Translations under genes and position numbers: made by a program
Notes under the pieces: generated by a model
What the model was told of the DNA's origin: nothing
Databases searched by the model: none
Seen by the model: the letters and a program-made list of their open reading frames with translations, nothing else
Shown here: one piece after another, positions 42,165 to 51,391 of the stretch
Layout: each line of letters opens with the position of its first letter
Numbering within the stretch: the stretch's first letter is position 1
DNA from: a candidate division NC10 bacterium CSP1-5
GTDB lineage: Bacteria > Methylomirabilota > Methylomirabilia > Methylomirabilales > CSP1-5
Length of the DNA: 64,000 bases
Direction of reading: 5' to 3'
Assembly: GCA_001443495.1 (NCBI GenBank)
Contig: LDXR01000013.1
Location: forward strand, 33,776-97,775

Positions 42165-43412
42165 ATGAACGTCAGCGTAGAAATTGCAAAATTCATTGAA
42201 TCCGTGTTCAGTTGGGTAGGGAATCTCGTGTGGGATCTGCCCTGGCGTCACTCCGTCGACGTCGCCCTCATGAGCTTCATCGTGTATCAGGTCTACATTC
42301 GCATTCGTGGCACACGGGCGATGCGGATCCTGGCGGGGATCGTCGCCTTGGGACTCGGATATCTCACCGCGCAGGCCGCCGGACTGTTTCTGACATCGTG
42401 GGTCCTGGGAGGGATCTGGGCCGCCGCCCTTATCCTCGTCATCGTGATCTTTCAACGCGAGATCCGCCATATGCTGGAGCAGGTCAACCCCAGCCTGCCC
42501 CTGACGACCCTCCTGGGCTGGGGAAGCCCGGTGCAGTTCCGGGAGGAGACCCTGGCCACCCTCGCCCAAACCGCCATGGCCTTCGCGGCCAAGCGCCGCG
42601 GCGCACTTTTCGTGCTCGAGCGGAGCGACTTCGTCGAACCGCTGCTGAAAAGTCCGGGAACGTTGATCGACGCCCAGATCAGTGAAGAGCTGCTCGAGAC
42701 GATCTTTGCCGACCCTGCCCCGCTCCATGACGGAGCGCTCTACGTCCGAGGCGGGAGGGCCTATCGCGCCGGCTGTGTGCTCCCGCTGTCGGACGATCCG
42801 CAGCTCTCCTACTTCTACGGAACCCGCCACCGGGCGGCCGTGGGTATTACAGAGCAGTCGGATGCGGTCGCCGTGGCCGTCTCCGAGGAGCGGGGGACGG
42901 TCTCGGTCGTGGAGGGGGGGACGATCCACCTCGTCGATAATGCCACCGAGCTGCTCACCTGGCTCACCGAGCGGCTCAGCGCGCGGGGGGACACGGGGAA
43001 GCGGCCAGAATCCGCCCTCGCCCTCATCACCCGGAACTGGCGTCCCAAGTTGGCAACGGTGGTGGGGGTGAGCCTTCTCTTATTCGTCCTGGTGGGACAA
43101 AAGAATGACGAGGTAGGGATCTCGATCCCGGTGGTCTTCGTCAACATCCCAAAGGATCTCACCATCGAGGACAATCGGGTTCAGGAGGTGCAGGTCCGGG
43201 TGCGAGGGTCCCGGATGATGCTGAACTTCCTGGATCCTAGCCAGCTCCAGGTCTCTATCGACCTGAACAGGGCCAGCGCTGGCTTCAAGCGCTACAGCAT
43301 TTCTGCCAAGAACATCAACCTCCCCGTGGGCCTGCAGATTGCAGGCACCAACCCTTCCCAGATCGAGCTGCACCTGCGCAGGAAGCCCGCGACCCCCGAG
43401 GGCAAAGGCTAA
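42165..43412 (+). CDS. cdaA: CdaA-type diadenylate cyclase fused to a YbbR (CdaR) domain
   Basis: A 415-residue membrane protein that should make cyclic di-AMP from two ATP. Residues 30-96 hold the membrane helices of CdaA. The DAC domain follows with PLHDGALYV (Asp189-Gly-Ala) and FYGTRHRAA. A further helix (KLATVVGVSLLLFVLV, about 296-311) leads into one YbbR domain, IPVVFVNIPKDLTIEDNRVQ to the end. In most bacteria the cyclase CdaA and its regulator CdaR (YbbR) are separate neighbouring genes; here they form one chain. It has its own promoter. Confidence 0.93.
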   Translation: MNVSVEIAKFIESVFSWVGNLVWDLPWRHSVDVALMSFIVYQVYIRIRGTRAMRILAGIVALGLGYLTAQAAGLFLTSWVLGGIWAAALILVIVIFQREIRHMLEQVNPSLPLTTLLGWGSPVQFREETLATLAQTAMAFAAKRRGALFVLERSDFVEPLLKSPGTLIDAQISEELLETIFADPAPLHDGALYVRGGRAYRAGCVLPLSDDPQLSYFYGTRHRAAVGITEQSDAVAVAVSEERGTVSVVEGGTIHLVDNATELLTWLTERLSARGDTGKRPESALALITRNWRPKLATVVGVSLLLFVLVGQKNDEVGISIPVVFVNIPKDLTIEDNRVQEVQVRVRGSRMMLNFLDPSQLQVSIDLNRASAGFKRYSISAKNINLPVGLQIAGTNPSQIELHLRRKPATPEGKG

Positions 43413-43442
43413 GAAAAGCTGTTGCATGGAGGCAACCGCGCC

Positions 43443-43742
43443 CTATTGGGGGGCAGGCGTCGGGAGGGTGCTGAACACCTTGTAGACCCAGGAATCTTCG
43501 GAGACGATCCTGAGATAGCGCGACCCGAGAATCACCGATTGCAGGACTGTCGCCGCATGGGGCAGCACCGATTCCAGCCATTTTCGAAGCCGTTTTTCGG
43601 CCTCCGCCTCGGTCACGTGGGGCTGCTGGAGCTCCTTGAGCAGCTTCCCCAATGCCTCCACCGTCTCCCTGCTCACTGCCGGGGTGGCCTGGAGGCCGGT
43701 GATCAGTCGAGAAACGATGCTCTTGTCTAATGCGGCTGCCAT
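43443..43742 (-). CDS. Small helical protein, 99 residues
   Basis: A charged, helical protein (ETVEALGKLLKELQQPHVTE, KRLRKWLESVLPHA) with a strong GAGGAGGTGC site before the ATG at 43742. No signal or membrane segment. It is convergent with cdaA. No family is recognised. Confidence 0.7.
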   Translation of the reverse strand: MAAALDKSIVSRLITGLQATPAVSRETVEALGKLLKELQQPHVTEAEAEKRLRKWLESVLPHAATVLQSVILGSRYLRIVSEDSWVYKVFSTLPTPAPQ

Positions 43743-43828
43743 AGCACCTCCTCAGGGATTTGCGTCCTGTCCGCGTTCAACTCGACCTCGCAGAGCTCCG
43801 GTATACGCTAGCAAGTTTCCTCCTCTTG

Positions 43829-44305
43829 TCAAGCGGAGTGGGCACCTCCGGACGGGCCCGCGGGACGCGTGCGATACGGCAGCGGGATGTACTCGACCGA
43901 GGGGCGCTGCCGGGCGGGCTGGGGAAACAGGGCCATCAACTGGTGGATCTCATCGGGGATGGCTGGGCTCACCGGCAGCCCCATCTCTTTGGCCTCCTCA
44001 AACGTGATGGGGTAATCGTGGGTCCAGGTGCCCTGGCTCAGGGTCTCTGCCAGGACCGCCGCACGGTCGCGGCCGACCCGCTCTTCCAGGATCCAGGTGA
44101 CACACTGGCGGACCTGGCGCAGAGCCTTCTCGGCCATGTCGGCGTGGATCAGGGTGGCGTCGTCGATCTCGTTCTTGTCTTTCTGCTCCAAGACCCGGAG
44201 GATCGAAGCCGCCGGCTTCTGGCCAAGCTGAGGGTCGACGGGGCCCAGGACGGCACTTTCATCCATCACGATCTCATCGGCAGCCAGCGCGATGAGGGTT
44301 CCCCC
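43829..44305 (-). pseudogene. 3' half of an SDH/ClpP-like serine protease gene
   Basis: The translation begins abruptly at GGTLIALAADEIVMDESAVL and continues through GPVDPQLGQKPAAS to the end of a serine-dehydrogenase-proteinase (SDH_sah) protein. In intact relatives the text before GGT contains the nucleophile Ser (AMSGGT); here FPR precedes it. The N-terminal half, including the membrane helix, is gone. The break lies next to the tatD 3' end. The remaining frame is still open, so the loss may be recent. Confidence 0.78.
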
Positions 44306-44348
44306 TCTGGGGAATCGCCCCTTTCCCCGCTGCCCATGGGGTGGGCAG

Positions 44349-45131
44349 TTACGGGACGCTGGGACAGGACGAGGAAAATGCCTTCGGAAAGAGCCGCCGG
44401 GCATTCTCGGTCGTCACGCGAGCCACCTCCTCTATCGATACGCCTTTCGCCGCGGCGATGGCCTGGCAGGAGACCAGGACGTTCCTTGGCTCGTTTCTGG
44501 CGGCCGGGTCGGGTCCGAGAACCGGCGAGTCGGTCTCAAGAATCAGACGATCGAGTGGGAGGCGTTCGAGCAGCTTCTGCTTCTGCCGGGATCGCACCAC
44601 CGAGGGGGGAATGGAAAAGTAATAGCCGGCTTCTATCCCCTCCAGGGCCGCCGACGCCTTCCCATCGAAGGCGTGCAGGAGCACTTTCCGCGCGCCATGC
44701 TGCTGCAGGAACCGGACCGTGTGCCCCCCGGCAGACCGGGAATGGATGTTGAGGGGGAGATCCAACTCCTCCGACAACGCGACAAACTTGGCGAGCGCCT
44801 GCTCCTGGACCTCCCATCCATTCGTCTCCTTGACAACCCAATGGTCGAGCCCCACCTCTCCGATCCCGACCACGCGGTCCTCGTGGGCCCGGATAAAGGC
44901 CACCATGGCCTCGGCCGCCTCGAGATCCAGGACGTCAGGATACAGGCCTGCACAGGGTTTGAGGAGGGGAAATCTTTCGGCCAGCTCCAGAACGGTGCGC
45001 GCATCATCCAGGTTCTCACTGACCGTCACAATCCCCACGACTCCCGCCTCGGCCGCCGCCTGCAGCACGGTCTCGAGATCAGTCCCAAAGGCCCTGTCAC
45101 TCATATGGGCGTGGGCGTCAATGAGCTCCAT
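44349..45131 (-). CDS. tatD: TatD-family metal-dependent deoxyribonuclease
   Basis: A 260-residue TIM-barrel hydrolase. Metal ligands: IDAHAHM at the start, GIGEVGLD in the middle, LNIHSRSAG and LLHAFDG, and LILETDSPVL near the end. TatD enzymes act as 3'-5' exonucleases in DNA repair or turnover. Length and motif order are standard. It lies downstream of pepF, separated by a repeat hairpin. Confidence 0.93.
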   Translation of the reverse strand: MELIDAHAHMSDRAFGTDLETVLQAAAEAGVVGIVTVSENLDDARTVLELAERFPLLKPCAGLYPDVLDLEAAEAMVAFIRAHEDRVVGIGEVGLDHWVVKETNGWEVQEQALAKFVALSEELDLPLNIHSRSAGGHTVRFLQQHGARKVLLHAFDGKASAALEGIEAGYYFSIPPSVVRSRQKQKLLERLPLDRLILETDSPVLGPDPAARNEPRNVLVSCQAIAAAKGVSIEEVARVTTENARRLFPKAFSSSCPSVP

Positions 45132-45140
45132 GGTTGTTTA

Positions 45141-45218
45141 CTGGTGATTGGTGAATGGTGGTTGGTGATTGGTGAAAAGCACGAGTCACTAACCACTAAT
45201 CACTATTCACTCGTCACC
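45141..45218. repeat. Inverted heptamer-repeat hairpin between pepF and tatD
   Basis: A forward block of about five units close to ATTGGTGA (45141-45176) is followed 8 bp later by a block of the inverse unit, close to TCACTAAC (45185-45218). The two halves can pair over about 30 bp. The inverse half overlaps the last codons of pepF. Confidence 0.7.
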
Positions 45219-47011
45219 CCGGCGAGGGCTTTGGCTCGCTCCACGAGGGTCCTGATCTCATCGAAGCCCTTCTGCCAGAAGCTGCGGTCGCGGAAATCCA
45301 CGCCGAGCGGCTTCAGGAGGGCTTCGGGGGCGCTCGAACTCCCCGCCGCGAGAAACTCCAGGTATCGTGGAACAAAGGACGACCCTTCCTCCTTGTACAA
45401 CCGGTACAGGGAGAGGACCAACAGATGACCGAAGACATAGCTGTAGCAGTAGAAGCGGGTGTGAATAAAGTGCGGGATATAGGACCATCCCAGGCGGTAT
45501 CCGGGAACCATCTCGACTGCGTCACCGTAGTAGCGGCCATTTGCCGCCAGCCAGGCCGCGGCCAGCCCCTCGGACGTCAGGCGTCCGCGCCCCCGCGCCC
45601 GAAACACCGCCTCCTCAAACCGCGTTAGGACGTTCTGTCGGAAGACGGTTGCACACGCATCCTCGATCTTGCTGCACAGCAGGGCGAGTTCCACGCGCGG
45701 ATCCCGGTGTCTGTCAAGCATCTGGTCGAACACGAGAAATTCCCCAAAGACCGAAGCCGTCTCACAGGTAATCAGGGACGGATCGTAATTGAAGAGGGTT
45801 TGGCCGCTGGCCAGGACACCATGGACCCCGTGGCCAAGCTCATGGGCAACTGTCATGACATCCCGGAGCGTATCGGTATAGTTGCACAGAATGTACGGGT
45901 GCAGTCCGGGGGAGGGAGAAGCACAGAAAGCCCCGCCGCGTTTCCCCTTTCGAATCTCCGCATCGATCCAGCCCCGGGTGAAGAAGTCCTGTGCGATTTC
46001 GCTGAACCGGGGCGCAAAGGCCCGAAAGGCCTCGACGATGGCGGCCCGGGCCTCTCCGAAGGTGCACGCGGGAAGCTCCCCGCTGACCGGAGCGTACTGG
46101 TCGTAGAGAGCAAGCCGGTCGAGTCCCAGGAGCTTTGCCTTGAGGCGGAAGTAGTCCTGGGCGACCCAGTAGTTGGCCTCGGTGACCTCCATCATCTGCT
46201 CGACCGCTGTGTGGTCGATCTCGTTTGACAGGTGCCGTTCGGCCATCGGGTCGGGATAGTGGCGCAGCCGATCCATGGTGAGGTGGTCTTGGATCAGCGT
46301 GTCATAGGTCAAGGTGAGGACGAGCTCGTTCCGGCCCAGGACCTCAAAGAGGGTCTCCATCGCCCGGGCCCGCAGTCCTCGGTCGGCGCGGTGGAGCATC
46401 GACAGGAGTTCAGGCATCGTCAGGTCCCGAACGGTCCCCTCGTGCTCGAGGGGGAAACTCAGGGAGGAGAGGAGCTCGGTGAAGAGACGCCCGAATGCCC
46501 GCCGGCCGGTGTTGTCCTTTTCATTGACGACCTGTTCCTCTGCCTCGCTCAGTTTGTGAGGTCGGTACCGCCGTCCGTGGGCAAGGTAATGGCGGTAGCC
46601 TATCAGGACAGGGTCGGCGATCAGCCGCGCCGCCGCCGACTCCTCCAGCTCGAGCCACTCTAGGTCAAAGAAGAACAGGCGGTTCCGGACGCCGGTCAGC
46701 CACTGTTCGACCCGTTGTTGCAGGTCCTGGTGCTCCGGCCGGAGGCTATCCGAGGCGTACAGGAGACCGGCGTACGTGGCCACGCGGCTCATGCCTTCCT
46801 CGATCGCCTCAAGACCGCGAAGGGCTTCCAGGACGTGCGATGCCGCTGGCCCCCCGGGGACGTTGATGGTCTCGCGGTACCGCTGGGCGAAGGTCTCGGC
46901 GCGCCCCTGCAGCGACTCGAGCCTCTCACGGAGGCGCGGGTCATCGTGCGCGGCAAAGAGATCACTCAGGTCCCAGACGACCCCAGCGGTGCTCGACGTC
47001 TTCACCTCCAC
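45203..47011 (-). CDS. pepF: M3-family oligoendopeptidase F
   Basis: A 602-residue zinc peptidase that degrades oligopeptides in the cytoplasm. The metal site is AHELGHGVHGVL, with the distal Glu in CETASVFGEFL. C-terminal phrases GWSYIPHFIHTRFYCYSYVF and a substrate loop are typical. The start is a GTG at 47011 (MEVKTSSTAGVVWDL) with AGAGGAGC upstream, giving the usual length. Its last three codons come from the repeat hairpin. Confidence 0.94.
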   Translation of the reverse strand: MEVKTSSTAGVVWDLSDLFAAHDDPRLRERLESLQGRAETFAQRYRETINVPGGPAASHVLEALRGLEAIEEGMSRVATYAGLLYASDSLRPEHQDLQQRVEQWLTGVRNRLFFFDLEWLELEESAAARLIADPVLIGYRHYLAHGRRYRPHKLSEAEEQVVNEKDNTGRRAFGRLFTELLSSLSFPLEHEGTVRDLTMPELLSMLHRADRGLRARAMETLFEVLGRNELVLTLTYDTLIQDHLTMDRLRHYPDPMAERHLSNEIDHTAVEQMMEVTEANYWVAQDYFRLKAKLLGLDRLALYDQYAPVSGELPACTFGEARAAIVEAFRAFAPRFSEIAQDFFTRGWIDAEIRKGKRGGAFCASPSPGLHPYILCNYTDTLRDVMTVAHELGHGVHGVLASGQTLFNYDPSLITCETASVFGEFLVFDQMLDRHRDPRVELALLCSKIEDACATVFRQNVLTRFEEAVFRARGRGRLTSEGLAAAWLAANGRYYGDAVEMVPGYRLGWSYIPHFIHTRFYCYSYVFGHLLVLSLYRLYKEEGSSFVPRYLEFLAAGSSSAPEALLKPLGVDFRDRSFWQKGFDEIRTLVERAKALAGVTSE

Positions 47012-47177
47012 GGGCTTGCTCCTCTCGCAACCGACGGACGTTTTCACCTGACCCGGGTTATTGTACGGGAGCAGAGGAGAGAAGGCAACCACAGAGGGCT
47101 TGCCCAGGCCCTCCCCTTCCCGGTATGCTTCTCCAGGCGGAGGGAACGGGAAGGGATATCACACAGATGAGACGGCG

Positions 47178-48146
47178 ATGAGGTGCCACAAGGGATTGGG
47201 GGGCAGGATGGCACTCATGGTCCTGTTCCTGTTCGGCCTTCCCCTGCTCGCTCTGGCGGCATCGCTGGGAGAATGGACGAAGGCCGCCCCCATGCCGAGC
47301 AAACGAACCGAGGTGGCCGTCGCCGAACTTCATGGCAAGATCTACGTGATCGGCGGCTTCGGCTACTTTTTCCTGGGAGGGGTCTCGGATGCCGTCGAGG
47401 CCTATGATCCGGAGACCGATCGGTGGCAGAAAAAGGCGCCCCTGCTCGAGTCTCTCCACCATACCGCTGTCGCGGCGGTCAACGGGAAATTATACGTGGT
47501 CGGCGGGTACGCAAGGATCTGGCCGTGGAGGGCGGTGAACACCGTCTGGGAATACGATCCCGCGCGGGACCAATGGCAGCGGAAGGCCCCGATGCCCACC
47601 GCCCGCGGCGCCCTGGCAATCGGGGTGATCGATGGAAAGATATACGCTGCGGGAGGAAAGACGAACGGCGAGGTCCTACGAATCTTCGAAGTCTATGATC
47701 CCACCACGGACACCTGGCAGACGCTTGCCCCGATGCCTAGCCCCCGGGATCACCTGGCGGTCGCGGCCGTGGACGGCCGCCTCTACGCCATAGGGGGACG
47801 CATGGGAACCATGAGCCGCAACGTAGGCGCCAATGAATCCTACGACCCCCAAAGGAAGGAATGGACCGTCCGGACTCCCATGCCGACCGCGCGAGGTGGC
47901 ATTGCTGCCGCAGCTGTTGGCGGTCGGATCTACATCTTTGGCGGCGAGGACCCCGAACGCACCTTTGCCGACGCCGAGGCCTATGATCCGAAGACGGATC
48001 GGTGGGTCAAGCTCAAACCGATGCCCACGGCCCGTCACGGACTGGGGGCTGCCTCTTTCGAAGGCCGCATCTACGTGATTGCCGGAGGCCCCGAGCCGGG
48101 GGCTTCTCGGAGCGATCTGAATGAGGTCTTTACGCCACCGCAGTAG
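47178..48146 (+). CDS. Kelch-repeat secreted protein
   Basis: A 322-residue protein with a signal peptide (MALMVLFLFGLPLLALAAS region) and six kelch blades. Each has a form of APMPxxR, GxIYVIGG and YDPxTDxW. It forms a six-bladed propeller outside the cytoplasm; the ligand is unknown. The ATG at 47178 gives a basic N-region; an ATG at 47208 has a better ribosome site. It is a paralogue of the gene cut by the left edge of the window. Confidence 0.9.
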   Translation: MRCHKGLGGRMALMVLFLFGLPLLALAASLGEWTKAAPMPSKRTEVAVAELHGKIYVIGGFGYFFLGGVSDAVEAYDPETDRWQKKAPLLESLHHTAVAAVNGKLYVVGGYARIWPWRAVNTVWEYDPARDQWQRKAPMPTARGALAIGVIDGKIYAAGGKTNGEVLRIFEVYDPTTDTWQTLAPMPSPRDHLAVAAVDGRLYAIGGRMGTMSRNVGANESYDPQRKEWTVRTPMPTARGGIAAAAVGGRIYIFGGEDPERTFADAEAYDPKTDRWVKLKPMPTARHGLGAASFEGRIYVIAGGPEPGASRSDLNEVFTPPQ

Positions 48147-48147
48147 A

Positions 48148-48266
48148 CAGCTGGGATGCTGGAACGCTGGGAAGCTAGGATGCTTGAAGGCCGCACTGCG
48201 GGTATTCGGAGGACAAAGCCTTCGCTTTCCAGCTTTCAAGCCTTCTAGCGTGCCAGCCTTCTAGCC
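48148..48266. repeat. Inverted octamer-repeat hairpin before the squalene synthase gene
   Basis: A forward block with units like GCTGGGAT, GCTGGAAC and GCTAGGAT (48148-48190) is followed by the inverse block with CCTTCTAGC units (48228-48266). The design matches the 45141 and 53872 clusters but the unit differs. Confidence 0.7.
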
Positions 48267-48281
48267 GGAGTATCAAAGCAT

Positions 48282-49319
48282 ATGGGAAGAAGTGAGTCGG
48301 AACTCCTCGGTGAGATCTTGAAGCGCGTCAGCCGGACCTTTTTTCTCAGCCTGAAGGTCCTGCCCAAAGATCTCAGGCGCCCAGTGGGCCTCGCCTACCT
48401 CTTCGCCCGTGCCGCCGACACCATCGCTGACACCCGGCTGGTCAGCCGGGACAAGCGCCTCGAGTACCTGGAGCTGTTTCGAGCGGAGATTCAGGAGAAC
48501 GGCCCGAGTCGTATCCGCGAGGTCAAGGAGGCGCTGACCGGTCCGCAGCAGATCCCGGAAGAGCGAGAACTCCTCGCCCGACTCGAGGAGTGTTTTGCGA
48601 TCTACCGGGGGCTGAATCCCGCAGACCGGGCGCGGATCCGAGATCTCATCCTGACCATCACCCAGGGCATGCAGATGGATCTCACGACCTTTCCCGGAGA
48701 GGAAGACGGCCGCCTCATTGCGTTGAAGACCCGGAACGACCTCGACCGGTACACGTATTTTGTCGCGGGATGCGTCGGGGAATTCTGGACCGAGATACAC
48801 ATGGCCCACCGTCCCTCCCTCAGGGCATGGGACGTCGCCGAGATGGAGAGACGGGGGGTCCGGTTCGGCAAGGGGCTCCAGATGACCAACATCCTTCGGG
48901 ACCTTCCCCGAGATCTACGCATCGGCCGCTGTTATCTCCCGGAGCAGGATTTAGCCGCCCTGGGCATCACCCCGGAAGATCTGCTGGAGCCCAAGTCCAT
49001 CACCCAACTGCGCCCCCTCCTGCACGACCTGCTCGCAGAGACCCTGGCGCACTACCAGAGCGGCTGGAACTACACGTTGGCCATTCCCCGGCGGGAGATC
49101 CGCATGCGGCTGGCCTGCGCCTGGCCCCTCCTCATCGGGCTCAAGACGCTCGCCCTCATCGCGCAATCGGAGAATCTGCTGGACCCTTCCGCACCCACGA
49201 AGATCTCTCGCCCTGAGGTCTACCGCATCATGGCCTCCTCCCTGCTGATGATCGGCTCCAACCGGCGCCTCAGCCGCTACTACGAGGCGCTGCGCCGAAC
49301 CATCCCCACCGTGCCATGA
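48282..49319 (+). CDS. Squalene synthase-like protein
   Basis: A 345-residue head-to-head prenyl synthase that joins two farnesyl diphosphates. The first Asp motif is RAADTIADT (Asp46 and Asp50). The second is QMTNILRDLPRD. The phrases SRTFFLSLKVLPKDLRRPVG and YFVAGCVGEFWTEI favour squalene synthase over phytoene synthase. It would feed hopanoids, sterols or carotenoids; no cyclase gene is in the window. Its stop overlaps the next start as ATGA, so the Rieske protein is coupled to it. Confidence 0.9.
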   Translation: MGRSESELLGEILKRVSRTFFLSLKVLPKDLRRPVGLAYLFARAADTIADTRLVSRDKRLEYLELFRAEIQENGPSRIREVKEALTGPQQIPEERELLARLEECFAIYRGLNPADRARIRDLILTITQGMQMDLTTFPGEEDGRLIALKTRNDLDRYTYFVAGCVGEFWTEIHMAHRPSLRAWDVAEMERRGVRFGKGLQMTNILRDLPRDLRIGRCYLPEQDLAALGITPEDLLEPKSITQLRPLLHDLLAETLAHYQSGWNYTLAIPRREIRMRLACAWPLLIGLKTLALIAQSENLLDPSAPTKISRPEVYRIMASSLLMIGSNRRLSRYYEALRRTIPTVP

Positions 49320-51055
49320 AGACGTCGCGATTCGTCAAGGCGGCCAGGATGGCCGATCTCGAACGAAAGGGCTGCATGGTCCTCCAGGTGGAGGGACACA
49401 CTATTGCCCTATTCCTGCACCAGGGCTCCCTGTACGCCATTGACAACCGATGCCCGCACATGGGGTTTCCCCTGGACCGCGGGACGCTCCAGGACGGGGT
49501 CTTGACCTGCCACTGGCACCACGCCCGCTTTGATCTTGCGAGTGGCGGCACCTTTGACCCCTGGGCTGATGATGTCCGGAGCTTCCCCGTCCGTGTGGAG
49601 GGGGACGAGGTCTGGATCGATCCCTCGCCACGGGCGGATGAGCAGGGCCGACAGCTCCAGAGACTTGAGGACGGCTTGCAGCGCAACATCCGGCTCGTGA
49701 TTGCGAAGTCGGTCATCGCCCTTGTCGAAAAAGAGGGCGGCGGGCACGAACCCCTTCGGACCGGTCTCAGCTTTGGTGCCAGATTCCGCCGCGATGGCTG
49801 GTCGATGGGCCTCACCATCCTCACCTGCGCAGCCAATCTCCTCCGCTCCCTGCACGCCGATGACCGGGCACGAGCGCTGTACCACGGCCTCTCGGCGGTG
49901 GCCCAGGACTGCGACGGCCAGCCGCCCCGTGTTCCCATGCGACCGCTCCCCATGCCGTCGACGGGCCCCGACTCCTTGAAGCGCTGGTTCCGCCGGTATA
50001 TCGAGGTGCGGGACGCTGAAGGGGCCGAGCGGTGCCTGGCCAGCGTCCTCCGAGGTGGAGGAGACCCCGCCCAGGTCGCCGATCTCCTCTTTGCGGCGGC
50101 CACCGACCATCGGTACCTGAGCACCGGACACGTGCTGGACTTCACCAACAAGGCCCTTGAGGCCCTGGACACGGTCGGCTGGCCGCATGCCGAAGCCGTT
50201 CTGCCCAGCCTGGTCCTGAACTATGCGACGGCGGATCGGATGGAGGAATCGAACGCCTGGCGGCATCCTGTTGACCTCGTTGCGATCCTCCATGCCGCCT
50301 TTGATCGCCTGCCAGAAGCATTGGAGGCTGGGGCAAGGCGTCAGGTCGTCTGGGGCGGGCGAACGGCATTGATTCCGGTCCTGTTGGGTGAAGATCCCCG
50401 AGCTATCGCCGACGCCCTTCTGACCGCTCTACGGGAGGGGGCAACCCTTCAGGCCCTGGGCGGCGCGGTGGCGTATGCGGCAGCGCTGCGCATCGCCCGC
50501 TTCCACACGGCAAACGAGTTCGGGGACTGGGATACGGTCCTTCACACGTTCACCTTTGCCAATGCCGTCTTCCAGGGACTCCGCCGAGCGCCGTCCCCTG
50601 AACTGGCGCGCGGGCTCTTTGACGCCGCCATGAGTATCTACCTCGACCGCTTCCTGAACGTCCCCGTTGCCCGTCTGCCCGAGGGAGGGCCTGGTCCGGC
50701 CCAAGACCGCATGATGCTTGATGAACTCCTCACGACGTTCGACCGAAGGCATCAGGTGGATGAGGCAGGTCTGCTCGTCGCTCGCTATCTGGCCTCCGGC
50801 GCCGGTGCCGGCCCCCTTCTCGCCACTCTAGGCCATGCCCTGTTCCGGGAGGATCGGGACTTTCACACCATCCAGGCGCTGGAGGCTGCCTTCCGCGTCT
50901 ATGCGCTCACGGAAGATCCGGCGGAAAAGGCCCACGTCTTGATCGCGGCTGCTCGCTATCTGGCGGCCCATGCCCCCACTCCGCGCGCCCAGGGGCAGAC
51001 TTTCCAGATCGCCTACCGTCTCCACCGGGGTGAACGGATCTATGAAGAGACCTAG
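49316..51055 (+). CDS. Rieske [2Fe-2S] protein with large unknown C-terminal domain
   Basis: A 579-residue protein. Residues 25-105 are a Rieske domain with both motifs: CPHMGFPLDRG (Cys46, His48) and CHWHHARFDL (Cys65, His68). The remaining 460 residues are alpha-helical, with several His pairs (AILHAAFDRL, HTFTFANAVFQGL), and match no domain I recognise. There is no oxygenase iron motif that I can see. The start overlaps the squalene synthase stop by 4 bp, so it probably serves the same pathway, perhaps as electron donor. Confidence 0.85.
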   Translation: MKTSRFVKAARMADLERKGCMVLQVEGHTIALFLHQGSLYAIDNRCPHMGFPLDRGTLQDGVLTCHWHHARFDLASGGTFDPWADDVRSFPVRVEGDEVWIDPSPRADEQGRQLQRLEDGLQRNIRLVIAKSVIALVEKEGGGHEPLRTGLSFGARFRRDGWSMGLTILTCAANLLRSLHADDRARALYHGLSAVAQDCDGQPPRVPMRPLPMPSTGPDSLKRWFRRYIEVRDAEGAERCLASVLRGGGDPAQVADLLFAAATDHRYLSTGHVLDFTNKALEALDTVGWPHAEAVLPSLVLNYATADRMEESNAWRHPVDLVAILHAAFDRLPEALEAGARRQVVWGGRTALIPVLLGEDPRAIADALLTALREGATLQALGGAVAYAAALRIARFHTANEFGDWDTVLHTFTFANAVFQGLRRAPSPELARGLFDAAMSIYLDRFLNVPVARLPEGGPGPAQDRMMLDELLTTFDRRHQVDEAGLLVARYLASGAGAGPLLATLGHALFREDRDFHTIQALEAAFRVYALTEDPAEKAHVLIAAARYLAAHAPTPRAQGQTFQIAYRLHRGERIYEET

Positions 51056-51124
51056 TGCCGTAGATGCCGGCCCCCTTCTCCGCAAACTCTGCTATAATAG
51101 CGGCGGGTCGAAAGGACACCAGGC

Positions 51125-51331
51125 GTGCCAGAGATGGCTGAAGACAGGATGGAGAGACCCTTGGTCGCGATTACCGTTCATAAGGTGCCGAACAAAGAGT
51201 TCTGTGGCGTGGTGGTCTTGAGACAAGAGTCTGACGGCTCGTGGACAGGACAGTGCAGCAAATGTGGAGAGGCCTTTCAGGTCGAAGAGGACCCCAAGTT
51301 CAAGGCCCGCATCCTCGCCCTACGCAACTAA
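51125..51331 (+). CDS. Small CxxC protein
   Basis: A 68-residue protein with one CSKCGEAF knuckle and a Cys in NKEFCGVV. The GTG at 51125 has AAAGGACA upstream; an ATG at 51134 is possible. It may bind one metal ion with partners. It lies 69 bp downstream of the Rieske gene. No family is recognised. Confidence 0.65.
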   Translation: MPEMAEDRMERPLVAITVHKVPNKEFCGVVVLRQESDGSWTGQCSKCGEAFQVEEDPKFKARILALRN

Positions 51332-51351
51332 ACCGAACAGCCTAGATCAAG

Positions 51352-51372
51352 GGATGAAGGGATCCTTCATCC
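51352..51372. terminator. Hairpin between convergent genes
   Basis: GGATGAAG (51352-51359) pairs perfectly with CTTCATCC (51365-51372) across a 5-base loop. It lies between two convergent genes but lacks a T-run, so it is only a possible bidirectional terminator. Confidence 0.45.
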
Positions 51373-51391
51373 AACGACGCCGAGCAGGGAG

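Noticed and set aside
49409..50293. A 294-codon minus-strand frame
   Set aside because: It is antisense to the Rieske protein, which has its complete Cys and His motifs on the other strand.
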